Shown: one piece after another, positions 46,497 through 55,828 of the stretch
How the letters are laid out: every line of letters starts with the position of its first letter
Numbering within the stretch: position 1 is the first letter of the stretch
NCBI RefSeq assembly: GCF_025148635.1
Contig: NZ_CP102269.1
Coordinates: 4,526,001-4,590,000 of the forward strand
Reading direction: 5' to 3'
DNA from: Butyricimonas virosa
Lineage (GTDB): Bacteria > Bacteroidota > Bacteroidia > Bacteroidales > Marinifilaceae
Length of the DNA: 64,000 nucleotides
Program-made: the position numbers and the translations under genes
Notes under the pieces: model-generated
Database searches by the model: none
Told to the model about the DNA's origin: nothing
The model's input: the letters and a program-made list of their open reading frames with translations, nothing else

Positions 46497-47417
46497 ATGA
46501 AATACATTATTTTATATATCATCGTACTTGCAGGATGTTTCACGGCTTGTCAACAAGAAGACAGTTTAACACCCAGCAACATAAGTGATCTATTCGCCCC
46601 GAATCCGGAAGCTACCGATGCAGAATCCGTGTTACGACGGGAATTTTTCAACACGACAGGATGTTACCTCTTGTTTAATGACACGTTACGCCATGAATAT
46701 AAAGGCGAAGATACTTTCGGTAATCCGTACTACGAAACAGAATTAATCGGTTTGGAATGGAATCTGACTTCTGCCGTCAGCACCCGCTACCTTTTCGAAT
46801 ACTTGAAAACACAAGAACAAAAAGAACAAGCCGCGAGTTTCTTGCAAACATACTTGATTCCCAAAATCAAAAATGTACTACCTTACTCCATTCTAGTCAT
46901 CAACAAAATGGATAAATACCTTTTACCGGACGGGGGAGGAAAATATGAATACTCCGACTCCCCGCTTGTTTACTCCAACACACGTTGTACGGCATTAAAT
47001 ATAAGCGAACTATGGGACTTAAACGGAGAAGAGAATTTTGTTAAATTCTCCCAAGACATCTGTTGCCGGATTATTTTTGCCAGCTGGGGAGGAGACCCCG
47101 GGAATTTCTATCAAGGCAGTAAAGCTTACGACTTTCTAAAAGTTAACAACTACGACTACGAAGCTCTAAAATCCGATTATTACATTCCGGACGGTTTAGG
47201 AGATGAATACATCGAAGATTTATACTACGAAGGATTCATTGAAAATACCAGTGAACGCTATTTGCCATCTGCCACGGAAGATGCGGCAGCTTACATCAAA
47301 GCCTGCCTCACGATGACGGATGAAGAATTCCGGGCAAAATTTTCCGACTACAGGAAGGTGATCAAGAAATATGAAATTATCAAACCGCTGGTTGAAGCAA
47401 CCGGCATTCAATTCTAA
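46497..47417 (+). CDS. SusCD-associated lipoprotein, locus B
   Basis: 306 residues with lipoprotein signal (LAGCFTAC, Cys 14 or 18). The early segment SVLRREFFNTTGCYLLFNDTLRHEY is typical of lipoproteins that follow SusD in Bacteroidetes, and the remainder is helical. The slot and general outline match the gene at 7112-8023, and again no HExxH is present where metallopeptidase-like relatives carry it. Six Cys remain in the mature protein (TGC, TRC, DICC, KAC). Function unknown; probably part of the surface complex. 13-nt gap to susD. Confidence 0.7.
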   Translation: MKYIILYIIVLAGCFTACQQEDSLTPSNISDLFAPNPEATDAESVLRREFFNTTGCYLLFNDTLRHEYKGEDTFGNPYYETELIGLEWNLTSAVSTRYLFEYLKTQEQKEQAASFLQTYLIPKIKNVLPYSILVINKMDKYLLPDGGGKYEYSDSPLVYSNTRCTALNISELWDLNGEENFVKFSQDICCRIIFASWGGDPGNFYQGSKAYDFLKVNNYDYEALKSDYYIPDGLGDEYIEDLYYEGFIENTSERYLPSATEDAAAYIKACLTMTDEEFRAKFSDYRKVIKKYEIIKPLVEATGIQF

Positions 47418-47423
47418 CGAATT

Positions 47424-48143
47424 ATGAAAAAACACCTGATATATATCTGTATACTGTGGATTGTCAGCATTTCTTGTAGTAACGATGACAATCTACCTAA
47501 CATCCGCCCGTCTGCCACGGGAGAATACACGGACGCAAGAGACGGGAACACCTATCAATGGGTTCGCTTAGGAAAACAAGAATGGATGGCATCCAATTTA
47601 AAATATGGCACTCTCTATTACGAAAATGAATATGATGGTCCCTTGGCTGATGGTTACGGAGACCCTCGCCAAGTCATTGCCCACGGACTGGGCTTTGATT
47701 TCGAAGTGGATTTCAATGAACATGGAAACCTCTACACCTGGGAAGAAGCGTTAGCCGCCTGTCCGGAAGGTTGGCGTTTACCCACGGACGAAGATTGGCA
47801 GAACCTGGAAACTACCTTAGGTATGTCCGCTGTAACTGCCGCCTCGAAAGGATGGAGAGGCAAGGGAGTTGCCTCCCTGCTCCGCCAAGACGAAGGAACC
47901 GGATTAGGCCTCCAATTAGCCGGAAACGCCAGTTTATCCAGAGTTCCGGTACGCCTATTTTTGAATTTCTTGAAAGAATTCGGATATTACTGGACAGCCA
48001 CGGAAGAGGAAAACAACGGCTTACAAGAAACAACCGTGTTCTACCGTAAAATATTCGGGAGCCGCACAACCGTATACCGGGATGCCGCACCTTTGAATAT
48101 TTTAATGCGGGTACGTTGCGTGCGAGACGCACAAAAGGACTAA
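47424..48143 (+). CDS. Lipoprotein with Fibrobacter succinogenes major paralogous domain
   Basis: 239 residues with lipoprotein signal (IVSISC, Cys 18). The body shows the Fib_succ_major pattern: DARDGNTYQWVRLGKQEWMASNLKY, LYTWEEALAACPEGWRLPTDEDWQNLE, YYWTATEE and the ending MRVRCVRD. This C-type-lectin-like fold is widespread on Bacteroidetes surfaces and is thought to bind ligands. It starts 6 nt after the preceding stop, so it is part of the operon. No counterpart exists in locus A, so it may set the ligand difference between the two systems (inference). Confidence 0.88.
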   Translation: MKKHLIYICILWIVSISCSNDDNLPNIRPSATGEYTDARDGNTYQWVRLGKQEWMASNLKYGTLYYENEYDGPLADGYGDPRQVIAHGLGFDFEVDFNEHGNLYTWEEALAACPEGWRLPTDEDWQNLETTLGMSAVTAASKGWRGKGVASLLRQDEGTGLGLQLAGNASLSRVPVRLFLNFLKEFGYYWTATEEENNGLQETTVFYRKIFGSRTTVYRDAAPLNILMRVRCVRDAQKD

Positions 48144-48237
48144 AGACCAGCAATAAGAAATGGAGAATGACAGAAAAAGATTTCTCCATTTCTCACAAAA
48201 ATCGAAACGATCGTATTGTAATTCAAAATCACCATTT

Positions 48238-49410
48238 ATGAAACATATCATACCACAACTTTTAATCCTTGGCTCCATTGTTTCCTGTAATAACAAGCCT
48301 ATGGACCACTTCGTAATCCGCGGCAGTATACCGGGAGCGATGGATAGTACGGAAATCACGTTAGCCCCGCACGAAGATTACAAGGACAGAATCGAAGGTT
48401 ACATTATCAACGGGAAATTCGAACTCCAAGGCAAGATGAATACTCCTGCGTATTGTCGCTTGAGTATGAATAATCAAGACATTGTCGACAAGAAAAAATT
48501 AAAAGACGAACACTTGATCAAATACACGGAAATCGGTTTCTTCGCGGAAAACGGGGAACTAACATTCCAAACACCCCATATCGACAGCCTTCCGGAATCC
48601 TTCTGGAGATATGACATTCGCAAAGAAAAGAACTACACGTTGAAAGGCTCCAAAGCACAAGACATTTTCTTCCGGTACCAACAACAAACCATTCCTTTGC
48701 GCCATGAGATCCGGACACTTGAGCGGACTTATTCGGAAAACGGACGTATAGAAGACTTCAAAACATTACAGGAACAACAAAGTAAATTAGAAAACCTGAC
48801 CAAAGCATTCATTCAAGAGAACCGGAATCTTGCCGTGAATCTTCATCTGGTGGAACAACTGAAAAAAGAACCGTTCACATATGATCAAGCCTATTTGGAT
48901 GAATTGGGCGAACTATTCATCTCTTATCAAGATACCTGCGCTGGACTGCAACAATTCCGTCAATACCTGCAACAAGCCCGTGCTTACGTGCAAGGGAAAG
49001 CATTACAAGAAGGGGAAATAATTACACCCGACGGGGAAAAGACATCGCTTCTCTCCCAATTGAAAAAAGACCGTTACACGGTAATTGATTTTTGGGCTTC
49101 CTGGTGTGGACCCTGCCGTGCCAGCTTCCCTCACTTACGGGAAATGTACCAAAAATACGGGGAAAAAGTGACTTTTATCAGCCTGTCGGTAGATAAAAAT
49201 GAAAAAGACTGGCAAAAAGCTCTCGGGGAAGAAAAATTACCTTGGAACCAATATCTTGCAACCCCGGAACTAATAAAAACCACCCATAAAGACTATGATC
49301 TGACGAGTATACCGACTTTTCTGGTTATTGACCCGGAAGGCAAAATCATATTTTCCGGACACAGCAGTGGGGAACTTGAAACAACACTAGCAGCAAAATG
49401 TAACATTTAA
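48238..49410 (+). CDS. TlpA-family thioredoxin-like lipoprotein with DUF4369-type N-terminus, locus B
   Basis: 390 residues from the ATG at 48238. The frame opens 78 nt earlier but only this start gives the lipoprotein signal (LGSIVSC, Cys 17). A DUF4369-like beta domain (20-120) is followed by a helical stretch (150-255) and a TlpA/AhpC-TSA domain with DFWASWCGPC (290-293) and TSIPTFLVID. It is the positional counterpart of 6040-7056 in locus A and is anchored in a membrane facing the periplasm. It presumably supplies or removes electrons from the imported substrate or its binding proteins. Confidence 0.92.
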   Translation: MKHIIPQLLILGSIVSCNNKPMDHFVIRGSIPGAMDSTEITLAPHEDYKDRIEGYIINGKFELQGKMNTPAYCRLSMNNQDIVDKKKLKDEHLIKYTEIGFFAENGELTFQTPHIDSLPESFWRYDIRKEKNYTLKGSKAQDIFFRYQQQTIPLRHEIRTLERTYSENGRIEDFKTLQEQQSKLENLTKAFIQENRNLAVNLHLVEQLKKEPFTYDQAYLDELGELFISYQDTCAGLQQFRQYLQQARAYVQGKALQEGEIITPDGEKTSLLSQLKKDRYTVIDFWASWCGPCRASFPHLREMYQKYGEKVTFISLSVDKNEKDWQKALGEEKLPWNQYLATPELIKTTHKDYDLTSIPTFLVIDPEGKIIFSGHSSGELETTLAAKCNI

Positions 49411-49423
49411 AACCAAGACCGAA

Positions 49424-50670
49424 ATGAAAACAATATATCTACTAATTACTTGCCTTTTAATTCAATGGGGAGTGTTCGCGCAGGAAGGAGTCAACTTTCG
49501 CGACTTAACATTCAACGAAGCATTGGCACAAGCCAAAGCCGAGAAGAAAATGGTATTCATGGATTGCTACACCTCTTGGTGCGGGCCATGCAAAAACATG
49601 ACCAACAACGTGTTCCCACAAAAAGCGGCAGGCGACTATTTCAACCCTCGTTTCGTCTGTGTAAATATGACATGGAAAAAGGAGAAGGTAAAGAATTAGC
49701 CGACAAATTCGAGGTACACGCTTACCCGACTTTCATCGTCTTTCGACCTGACGGAACTATACAACATCGAGTAGTAGGTAGTGACAATCTGGAAACTTTC
49801 ATCCAACGTATAGAGAGAGGACTAAACAAAAAAACATCCCTCCCCTATCTAAACGAACGGTACGAAAAAGGCAAAATGAACAAACAGGAATTAATGACTT
49901 ACAAGGAAATATTATCCGAAGCCGGGGAAGACGAAAAAGCCGGAAAAGTGTACAAAGAACTGCTTCCTCGCCTAACCTCCAAAGACAAGGTGCAAAAGGA
50001 ATTCTGGCCGATCTATGAAGACGAGAGTTGCGTGATCGGTTCCCCTGAATTCGATTTTTTACTGGCAAACCTACCTGCCATACGAAAAAATTCAGGTACG
50101 GAAAAAGTTGACAAATACCTGTTCCATAAATATGTTAAAATACTGGAAGACTACATTCTTGGTTATCAAAAAGAAGATGCCGTTCCGGTAAGCCTGTTAA
50201 AACAACAAATCCCGGGATTAAACATCAAGCAACAGAAAACGTTAAACACCATGCTACCTCTCGCCGAAATGGTATCGAACCGTGAGGTCAAAGCCCTAGC
50301 TGCCGTAATCGAATCAAAAATACCGACAGCCAACGTACAAGAGCTAAAAATGTACGTTTTCGCTTACAGGGCAATACGCTGGCAAACCCAAGATGCAGAC
50401 TCTCAACCCCAGTTCAAGGAAACAAGCAACAAATTAACCGACCTGATTATCTCCTCGATGGAAAACAAACAGGCCTCTCTCACGCTAACCGATCTGAAGA
50501 CATATCCGATCATCTTAACCTCCTTACAAGAAAACATGAGTAAAAACAATTATTCCCGTTTGGCTGCCATCGGGGAAAAAGTCATCCCGGACTTACCCGA
50601 CAGCCAAGAAAAAAGATACATACAGAAAACCTACGAAAAATACCGGAAACTCTCTTGTACAAAACCTTAA
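49424..50670 (+). pseudogene. Exported thioredoxin-family protein interrupted by a -1 frameshift
   Basis: The first frame gives a signal peptide (LLIQWGVFAQ) and a thioredoxin motif MDCYTSWCGPC (CGPC at 53-56), then runs out of homology after FNPRFVCV and stops at 49699. In the next frame the protein continues sensibly with KYDMEKGEGKELADKFEVHAYPTFIVFRPDG (including the cis-proline) and about 300 further helical residues, ending at 50670. Adding one A to the AAA run near 49663-49665 restores a single frame of about 415 residues. The rest of the gene is undamaged, so this is a recent mutation, a sequencing error or possibly programmed slippage. Last gene of locus B, 13 nt after the TlpA gene. 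Confidence 0.85.
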
Positions 50671-50742
50671 CACGAAAGTAAAACTTAATAAATCATTTCT
50701 AATAATTAAGTTGATTGTTGATTATTATTTCTAGTTTGGATG

Positions 50743-50776
50743 ACCGGGGTACAGAAACTTATCACTGTACTCCGGT
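50743..50776 (+). terminator. Terminator of locus B
   Basis: ACCGGGGTACAG and CTGTACTCCGGT pair over 12 bp with one G-T wobble and a 10-nt loop, followed by TTTCT, 72 bp downstream of the thioredoxin gene. Confidence 0.7.
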
Positions 50777-50847
50777 TTCTATATACACCTTCCCTGCGGC
50801 CGCACGAATAATTTTTCCCAATTTCATCCATCATTAGCAAAAATTAA

Positions 50848-50855
50848 TAACTTTG
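50848..50855 (+). promoter_or_regulatory. Bacteroidetes -7 box for the MFS transporter
   Basis: TAACTTTG matches TAnnTTTG, 47 bp before the start codon. No clear -33 element. Confidence 0.5.
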
Positions 50856-50902
50856 TGAACTCTTGAAAGTGTTTACGTGTTTATGTATATTTTAACGAAA
50901 AG

Positions 50903-52177
50903 ATGATGGAACAAAAGAAAAATTCTTACAGCATGGGGATTATCATTATCGGTATCCTCTTCTTTATCTTCGGGTTCGTCACGTGGTTAAATGCCACCTT
51001 GATCCCTTATCTTAAAATCGCCTGCGAGCTGCAACATGAATGGCAGGGGTACCTCGTGACCTTTGCGTTCTACATTGCCTACTTTGTCATGGCACTACCC
51101 TCATCCTGGGTACTGCGGAAAACAGGATACAAGAATGGTATGATGCTCGGCCTTCTCGTGATGGCCGTCGGCGCATTACTGTTCATCCCTGCCGCAATGA
51201 CCCGCACCTACGGGTTATTCCTGCTTGGGTTATTCATCATGGGTACGGGACTATCCGTACTTCAAACAGCTTCTAACCCTTACGTGATCGAGCTTGGCCC
51301 CGCCGAGAGTGCCGCCCAGCGCGTGAGTATCATGGGTATCTGTAACAAAGTGGCCGGAGCTATCAGCCCGCTGATCCTCGGATCAATCATGCTAAAAGAT
51401 ATTGACCTGCTCGAAGCAAAATTACAAACAATGGATGCCATGCAAAAAGCTGCGGAACTCGACTTTTTGGCCTCCAAATCCATCGTACCATACGTCGTGA
51501 TCATGGTATCACTTGTCGTGCTGGCACTATTCGTTCGTTTCTCCCCGCTTCCCCAGATCGAGGACCCGGAAGAAGAAGAAGGTAGCTTGCAACACAGCGG
51601 GAAATCAAGTATATTCAGTTTTCCCCACCTATGGATCGGGATTGTGACCCTATTCCTGTACGTGGGAGTTGAAGTGATCGCTATTGACACGATCATCGGT
51701 TACGCCCAATCCATGAAAATGGATATGGATACCGCCCGGATATTCCCAACTTACGGTATGATCGCCATGATTATCGGTTACATCATCGGAATCATCGCCA
51801 TCCCGAAATACATCAGTCAGGAAAAAGCCCTTGCTTGCTGTGCTGCCCTAGGAGTTATCCTCGGAATCTGTACCGTCATGTTACCGGGAGAAATCTCCAT
51901 CTGGTGCCTGACACTGTTAAGTCTGGCAAACTCACTCATGTGGCCTGCTATCTTCCCGCTTGCTATCTTCGGGTTGGGACGTCATACGAAGACCGGATCG
52001 GCCCTACTTATCATGGCCATCGCTGGGGGAGCCTTACTCCCTATGTTATACGGTTCATTAACCACTTCTATGGGACACCAAGGAGCCTACTGGATGATGT
52101 TGCCTTGCTACCTTTTCATCTTGTACTTTGCGGTAGCCGGACACCGGGTTGGAATCAAACATCTTTATAAAAAATAG
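50903..52177 (+). CDS. MFS sugar:proton symporter (FucP/GluP-like)
   Basis: 424 residues with twelve predicted membrane segments. The start GIIIIGILFFIFGFVTWLNATLIPYLK and the segment LFLLGLFIMGTGLSVLQTASNPYV are signatures of the fucose/glucose-galactose permease family (FHS group). It should import a hexose or deoxyhexose with protons across the inner membrane. The substrate is not resolvable. It has its own -7 box and is followed by a repeat-rich spacer and a small membrane protein gene. Confidence 0.93.
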   Translation: MMEQKKNSYSMGIIIIGILFFIFGFVTWLNATLIPYLKIACELQHEWQGYLVTFAFYIAYFVMALPSSWVLRKTGYKNGMMLGLLVMAVGALLFIPAAMTRTYGLFLLGLFIMGTGLSVLQTASNPYVIELGPAESAAQRVSIMGICNKVAGAISPLILGSIMLKDIDLLEAKLQTMDAMQKAAELDFLASKSIVPYVVIMVSLVVLALFVRFSPLPQIEDPEEEEGSLQHSGKSSIFSFPHLWIGIVTLFLYVGVEVIAIDTIIGYAQSMKMDMDTARIFPTYGMIAMIIGYIIGIIAIPKYISQEKALACCAALGVILGICTVMLPGEISIWCLTLLSLANSLMWPAIFPLAIFGLGRHTKTGSALLIMAIAGGALLPMLYGSLTTSMGHQGAYWMMLPCYLFILYFAVAGHRVGIKHLYKK

Positions 52178-52290
52178 TTACAAGTTGCAGGTTTGCAGGT
52201 TACAAGTTTATCACTAACCTGCAAACTTGTATTTTGTAACCTGTAACTTGCAACTTATTAACTTGTAACTCGCTGTAAGCGAATCAAATT
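52178..52290. repeat. ACAAGTT/GTAACTTG-type intergenic repeat
   Basis: A cluster of GTTACAAGTTGCAGG-like units in both orientations, including the perfect inverted pair TTTGCAGGTTA / TAACCTGCAAA. A related cluster precedes nuoA (63676-63790) and a partial copy lies at 55418-55435. Confidence 0.65.
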
Positions 52291-52533
52291 ATGGACAAAA
52301 CAAAAGCTGCCAAAAACCAGAAATTATTCGGAATTGCCGCCATTGCATTCCTTTCCATCGGAATTGTACACGTGGGCTATAAAGCCTTGGAAATATCAGC
52401 CCATGAAGAATGGAGTATGCCATGGTACTTCGCAATCTTCTCTCCGGGATTAGTTTATGTGTTCCCATTAATCGTGTGTATCGTTGCCTATTTCTTCTTC
52501 TCGAAAGAATTAAAGAAAAAAGACGAAGAATAA
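52291..52533 (+). CDS. Small two-pass membrane protein of unknown function
   Basis: 80 residues: a short basic N-terminus, a hydrophobic segment (LFGIAAIAFLSIGIVHVGY), a polar loop, a second hydrophobic segment (PGLVYVFPLIVCIVAYFFF) and a lysine-rich tail. I do not recognise a family. It is convergent with the lut operon, sharing a perfect hairpin terminator, and lies 113 bp after the sugar transporter, so it might belong with that gene. Confidence 0.7.
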   Translation: MDKTKAAKNQKLFGIAAIAFLSIGIVHVGYKALEISAHEEWSMPWYFAIFSPGLVYVFPLIVCIVAYFFFSKELKKKDEE

Positions 52534-52561
52534 TAAAGACCATTTAAAAATGGTCTTTATT
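52532..52561. terminator. Bidirectional terminator between the small membrane protein gene and lutC
   Basis: AATAAAGACCATTT and AAATGGTCTTTATT form a perfect 14-bp stem (2-nt loop as written), located exactly between two convergent genes and T-rich on both strands. Confidence 0.88.
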
Positions 52562-52564
52562 ATT

Positions 52565-53143
52565 TTATTCCAATATCACCGTCACCGCTCTCGCCCCGTG
52601 CGCCCCGATGACTAGCGCCTGTTCAATATCGGCCGTCTTCGAGGGACCGGAAATGAAACAACCGTACCCGAAATCATCAAAAGCAGGTTGCTTGTAGACC
52701 TCATGCATATTATTCACCAGACGATTCCGGTCAAGTAGGATCACCAAGGCCTCGGAAATAAAAAAGAGAGCCTTGTAACGGGTACGCTGGTTAATCCATA
52801 CCATCCCATTTTCCAGAATCCCGAAATCACCCCGGATCACCCCGACATCCGTACCGTTCAATTCCCGCGGATCATCCAACGTGTCGGGATTCACCGTAGC
52901 ACATGTAACTTCCGGTAAATTCGACGCAATTGACTTGGCATCGGGGAACACGTTCCGGATTACCTCGTTCACGTCCTGCCCTTTCTCCAACACCACGCAA
53001 TTTCCTCCCACGGCCTTCATGATCTTCTCGAACTGTACCAGCGGATCAAAAAAAGTCAACGGTTCAAACGTCATCTCCGGTCGTTCCACTTGATCCACCG
53101 CATGCTTTTTCAGCCTTACTAAAATATCTTCTTTACTACCCAT
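52565..53143 (-). CDS. lutC: LutC/YkgG-type LUD-domain protein, lactate utilisation
   Basis: 192 residues with the LUD domain pattern (NVFPDAKSIASN, GTDVGVIRGDFGILENGMVWI, CFISGPSKTADIEQALVIGAHGARAVTVILE). It is the third component of the LutABC complex, which oxidises L-lactate to pyruvate in the cytoplasm. The order lutA-lutB-lutC on the minus strand is canonical. A spacer of 87 bp with a dispersed repeat separates it from lutB. Confidence 0.92.
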   Translation of the reverse strand: MGSKEDILVRLKKHAVDQVERPEMTFEPLTFFDPLVQFEKIMKAVGGNCVVLEKGQDVNEVIRNVFPDAKSIASNLPEVTCATVNPDTLDDPRELNGTDVGVIRGDFGILENGMVWINQRTRYKALFFISEALVILLDRNRLVNNMHEVYKQPAFDDFGYGCFISGPSKTADIEQALVIGAHGARAVTVILE

Positions 53144-53146
53144 ATT

Positions 53147-53230
53147 CTAATTTTAGATTTTAAATTTTAGATTCCAGCCACACAAGGCCGACGCCTTTTC
53201 AATCGTAAATCGTCATTCATAAATCGTAAA
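53147..53230. repeat. AT-rich repeat with a conserved GC-rich tail
   Basis: TTTTAGATT-type units followed by CCACACAAGGCCGACG. The same composite, reverse-complemented and with few changes, stands at 61160-61212. A separate AATCGTAAATC-type unit follows at 53200-53230 and resembles 1906-1930. Confidence 0.7.
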
Positions 53231-54598
53231 TTAATCGGCTTTCAATCCCTTTTTCCACATCTCGTTAAACGTTTCCTTCGCAAACTCCGGAAGTTCCCGT
53301 CCGATACCCCACGCATCGAGAGAATTATACAAGACGAACCGGGGCATACGCTCGGCAACACGTCCGGCAGCAATAGCATTATAAAACAAACCGGGATGAT
53401 TCATGATAAACTTCATTCCCTTCACCATCAACTTCTTCGATGGATCTGCTAAATGCAGAGGTGCCAGATTCTGCCGCCACTTGTAAATCTGTTCTGCCAG
53501 ATCAATCTTCACCGGACAAACATTCGAGCAGGAATAACAAAGCGAACAAGCCGACACGTTCCCCGAATACTTCTCCGGCGACTTCAACATACCCAAGTTA
53601 ATCCCCACGGGACCCGGTATAAAATAAGAGTAAGAATATCCCCCCGTCCGGCGATACACCGGACAAGTGTTAATACATGACCCGCAACGAATACACTTCA
53701 ACATATTCACATGTTCCGTGCAGGCGAGAATATCACTACGCCCGTTATCCACGATCACGATATGCATCTCCTGCCCTTCTACCGGTTTCTTATAATGGGA
53801 CGTGTAGGTCGTTGAAGGCTGTCCCGTGGCAGAGCGGGCCAACAAGCGCACGTACAGGGCTAACGCATCATAATCCGGTACCACTTTTTCAAGCCCCATG
53901 ATCGCGATATGTACTTTGGGAAAAGAAGTTCCCATATCAGCATTTCCCTCGTTCGTACAGACCACAAAAGCACCTGACGAGGCCACGGCAAAATTAACAC
54001 CCGTCATGGCAATATCTGCGTGCAGGAACTTCTCCCGCAAGGCAGCCCGGGCCGCGTGAGTTAGGTAAGTCGGATCGCTATTCCCCGGTTCCGTGTGCAA
54101 CTCTTTCTCAAACACCTTCCCCACCTCCTCCCGTTTCACGTGAATGGCAGGCAACACAATATGACTGGGCGGTGTACCCATGAACTGCATGATCCGTTCA
54201 CCCAAATCCGACTCCACGGCATCAATTCCCCTAGCCTCCAGATAAGGACTCAACCCACACTCTTCCGCCAACATCGACTTACTCTTCACGAGATTCTTTC
54301 CCCCATGTTTCTGGATAATCTCGTAAACAATCCGGTTATGTTCCTCGGCATCTTTCGCCCAGTGAACCTGAATCCCGTTTGCCGTGGCGTTCTTCTCGAA
54401 CATCTCGAGATAATATGGTAAATTGGCAATCGTATGTCGTTTCATATTACTCGCCATCTCCCGCAACGCTTCCCATTCGGGAACATCATGAGCCATCCGG
54501 TCTCGTTTCTCTCGCACGAAGAACAGCGCTTGATCATGCCATGCTGTTCTCTCTCGGTCAGCTATAAATTTCTTGGCAGCTTTAGCGTGTGAACTCAT
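53231..54598 (-). CDS. lutB: LutB-type iron-sulfur lactate utilisation protein
   Basis: 455 residues. The N-terminal LUD domain is followed by two ferredoxin-type clusters, CIRCGSCINTCPVYR and CSLCYSCSNVCPVKI, and the C-terminal segment MVKGMKFIMNHPGLF. It probably carries two 4Fe-4S centres and passes electrons from lactate oxidation. Part of lutABC, 70 bp behind lutA. Confidence 0.95.
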   Translation of the reverse strand: MSSHAKAAKKFIADRERTAWHDQALFFVREKRDRMAHDVPEWEALREMASNMKRHTIANLPYYLEMFEKNATANGIQVHWAKDAEEHNRIVYEIIQKHGGKNLVKSKSMLAEECGLSPYLEARGIDAVESDLGERIMQFMGTPPSHIVLPAIHVKREEVGKVFEKELHTEPGNSDPTYLTHAARAALREKFLHADIAMTGVNFAVASSGAFVVCTNEGNADMGTSFPKVHIAIMGLEKVVPDYDALALYVRLLARSATGQPSTTYTSHYKKPVEGQEMHIVIVDNGRSDILACTEHVNMLKCIRCGSCINTCPVYRRTGGYSYSYFIPGPVGINLGMLKSPEKYSGNVSACSLCYSCSNVCPVKIDLAEQIYKWRQNLAPLHLADPSKKLMVKGMKFIMNHPGLFYNAIAAGRVAERMPRFVLYNSLDAWGIGRELPEFAKETFNEMWKKGLKAD

Positions 54599-54668
54599 AT
54601 TTATTTGATTTACGTTATTTACAAAAATAGTTTATAAGACCCGAAGGACTCCCGTCACTTTACGAACT

Positions 54669-55406
54669 TTATAACCCTTGACTTAATATCTCCACCACGT
54701 GTATTGTCTTTATCGGCAACTTCTCCCGGCGAATAATCCCTTCCATGTGCATCAGGCAAGAACTATCCGCTCCCGTGATGTATTCCGCCCCGGTTGACAT
54801 ATGATCATGCACCTTATCCTGTCCCATGCACACGGACGTCGCCGGTTCCTCCACCGAGAACATTCCCCCGAAACCGCAACACTCATCCACCCGCTTAGGC
54901 TCGAACACTTCCACGTCCTTCACCAGCGACAACAAATCCCGCAACTTGGAATAACGAGGGATCATCAACTCGCTCGGGGAAGAAAGATGTAATAACCTCT
55001 CCCCGTGGCAACTATTATGAATACTTACCTTGTGTGGGAAAGAAGCATTCAGCTTATCAACCTTCACCACATCATGCAGGAACTCGCAAATCTCGTAAAT
55101 ACGACTACTAATACAAGCATGTTCCTCCCGGTTCAACAACCTCGGGTAATGCTCCTTCACGAAAACCACGCAACTGGCCGATGGCCCCACCACGTAATCA
55201 TACTTCTCGAACAATCCCTCCATTCGCTTGGCCAGCTCGGTCGAATCCCTCTCGAATCCTCCATTCGCCATTGGTTGCCCGCAGCAAGTCTGATCCAACG
55301 GGTAATCGACATCCAATCCCAGCGAGGTCAGCAACTTGTATGAGGCCACCCCCACACCCGGATAAATCGCATTAATGTAACAGGGAATAAATAATCCTAT
55401 TTTCAT
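54669..55406 (-). CDS. lutA: LutA-type CCG-domain protein, lactate utilisation
   Basis: 245 residues. Two cysteine-rich CCG domains are visible: CCGQPMANGG in the N-terminal half and CHGERLL followed by ECCGFGGMFSVE in the C-terminal half, with Fe-S binding expected. First gene of the lutABC operon in the transcribed direction. No lactate permease gene is adjacent. Confidence 0.95.
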   Translation of the reverse strand: MKIGLFIPCYINAIYPGVGVASYKLLTSLGLDVDYPLDQTCCGQPMANGGFERDSTELAKRMEGLFEKYDYVVGPSASCVVFVKEHYPRLLNREEHACISSRIYEICEFLHDVVKVDKLNASFPHKVSIHNSCHGERLLHLSSPSELMIPRYSKLRDLLSLVKDVEVFEPKRVDECCGFGGMFSVEEPATSVCMGQDKVHDHMSTGAEYITGADSSCLMHMEGIIRREKLPIKTIHVVEILSQGL

Positions 55407-55828
55407 ACTATATTAATTAGTTACAAGTTACAGATTATTAATAAACAAGACAGGTATCAATACCTTCAACATCCCGTGCCGAAAAGAATTCACCGTGTCC
55501 GGAATCGAAGTATGAAAAGCCAGAATAGCCTCCAAAATTCCCATACACCTTTTGTTTTAAATATTAAACTTCTTTTCATTCACCTCGCCAGCCAAATACC
55601 AAATCTACTGTTTCTCGTAAATTTTAACGAAGAAATGAAATATTTGTTACAGGCTTGCTACATTTTCATGTAAAAATTCATAAGATTCCCCAAATAATGA
55701 TCTCTAGAGGTATTTTGTCCACTGTACCCCAATCTGTCGTTAAACCTGATCCAAAGGATTCTCGGCCTTTATAAACTTTACAAACTTTATGAACCAATCT
55801 CGATAAAAAACAGTATTTTCGCGTTATT
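55407..55828. other. Gene-poor spacer between lutA and the Yip1-like gene
   Basis: 422 bp of divergent promoter region. A partial GTTACAAGTTACAG repeat lies at 55418-55435. A plus-strand TATTTTCG, one base off TAnnTTTG, lies about 10 bp before the next start codon. I see no RNA gene and no convincing reading frame. Confidence 0.55.

Noticed and set aside
55428..55544. 38-codon minus-strand frame (MGILEAILAFHTS...) upstream of lutA with AAAGGTGT before the ATG
   Set aside because: Too short, no promoter box of good quality, and it ends inside a dispersed repeat. It could be a leader peptide but the evidence is too thin.
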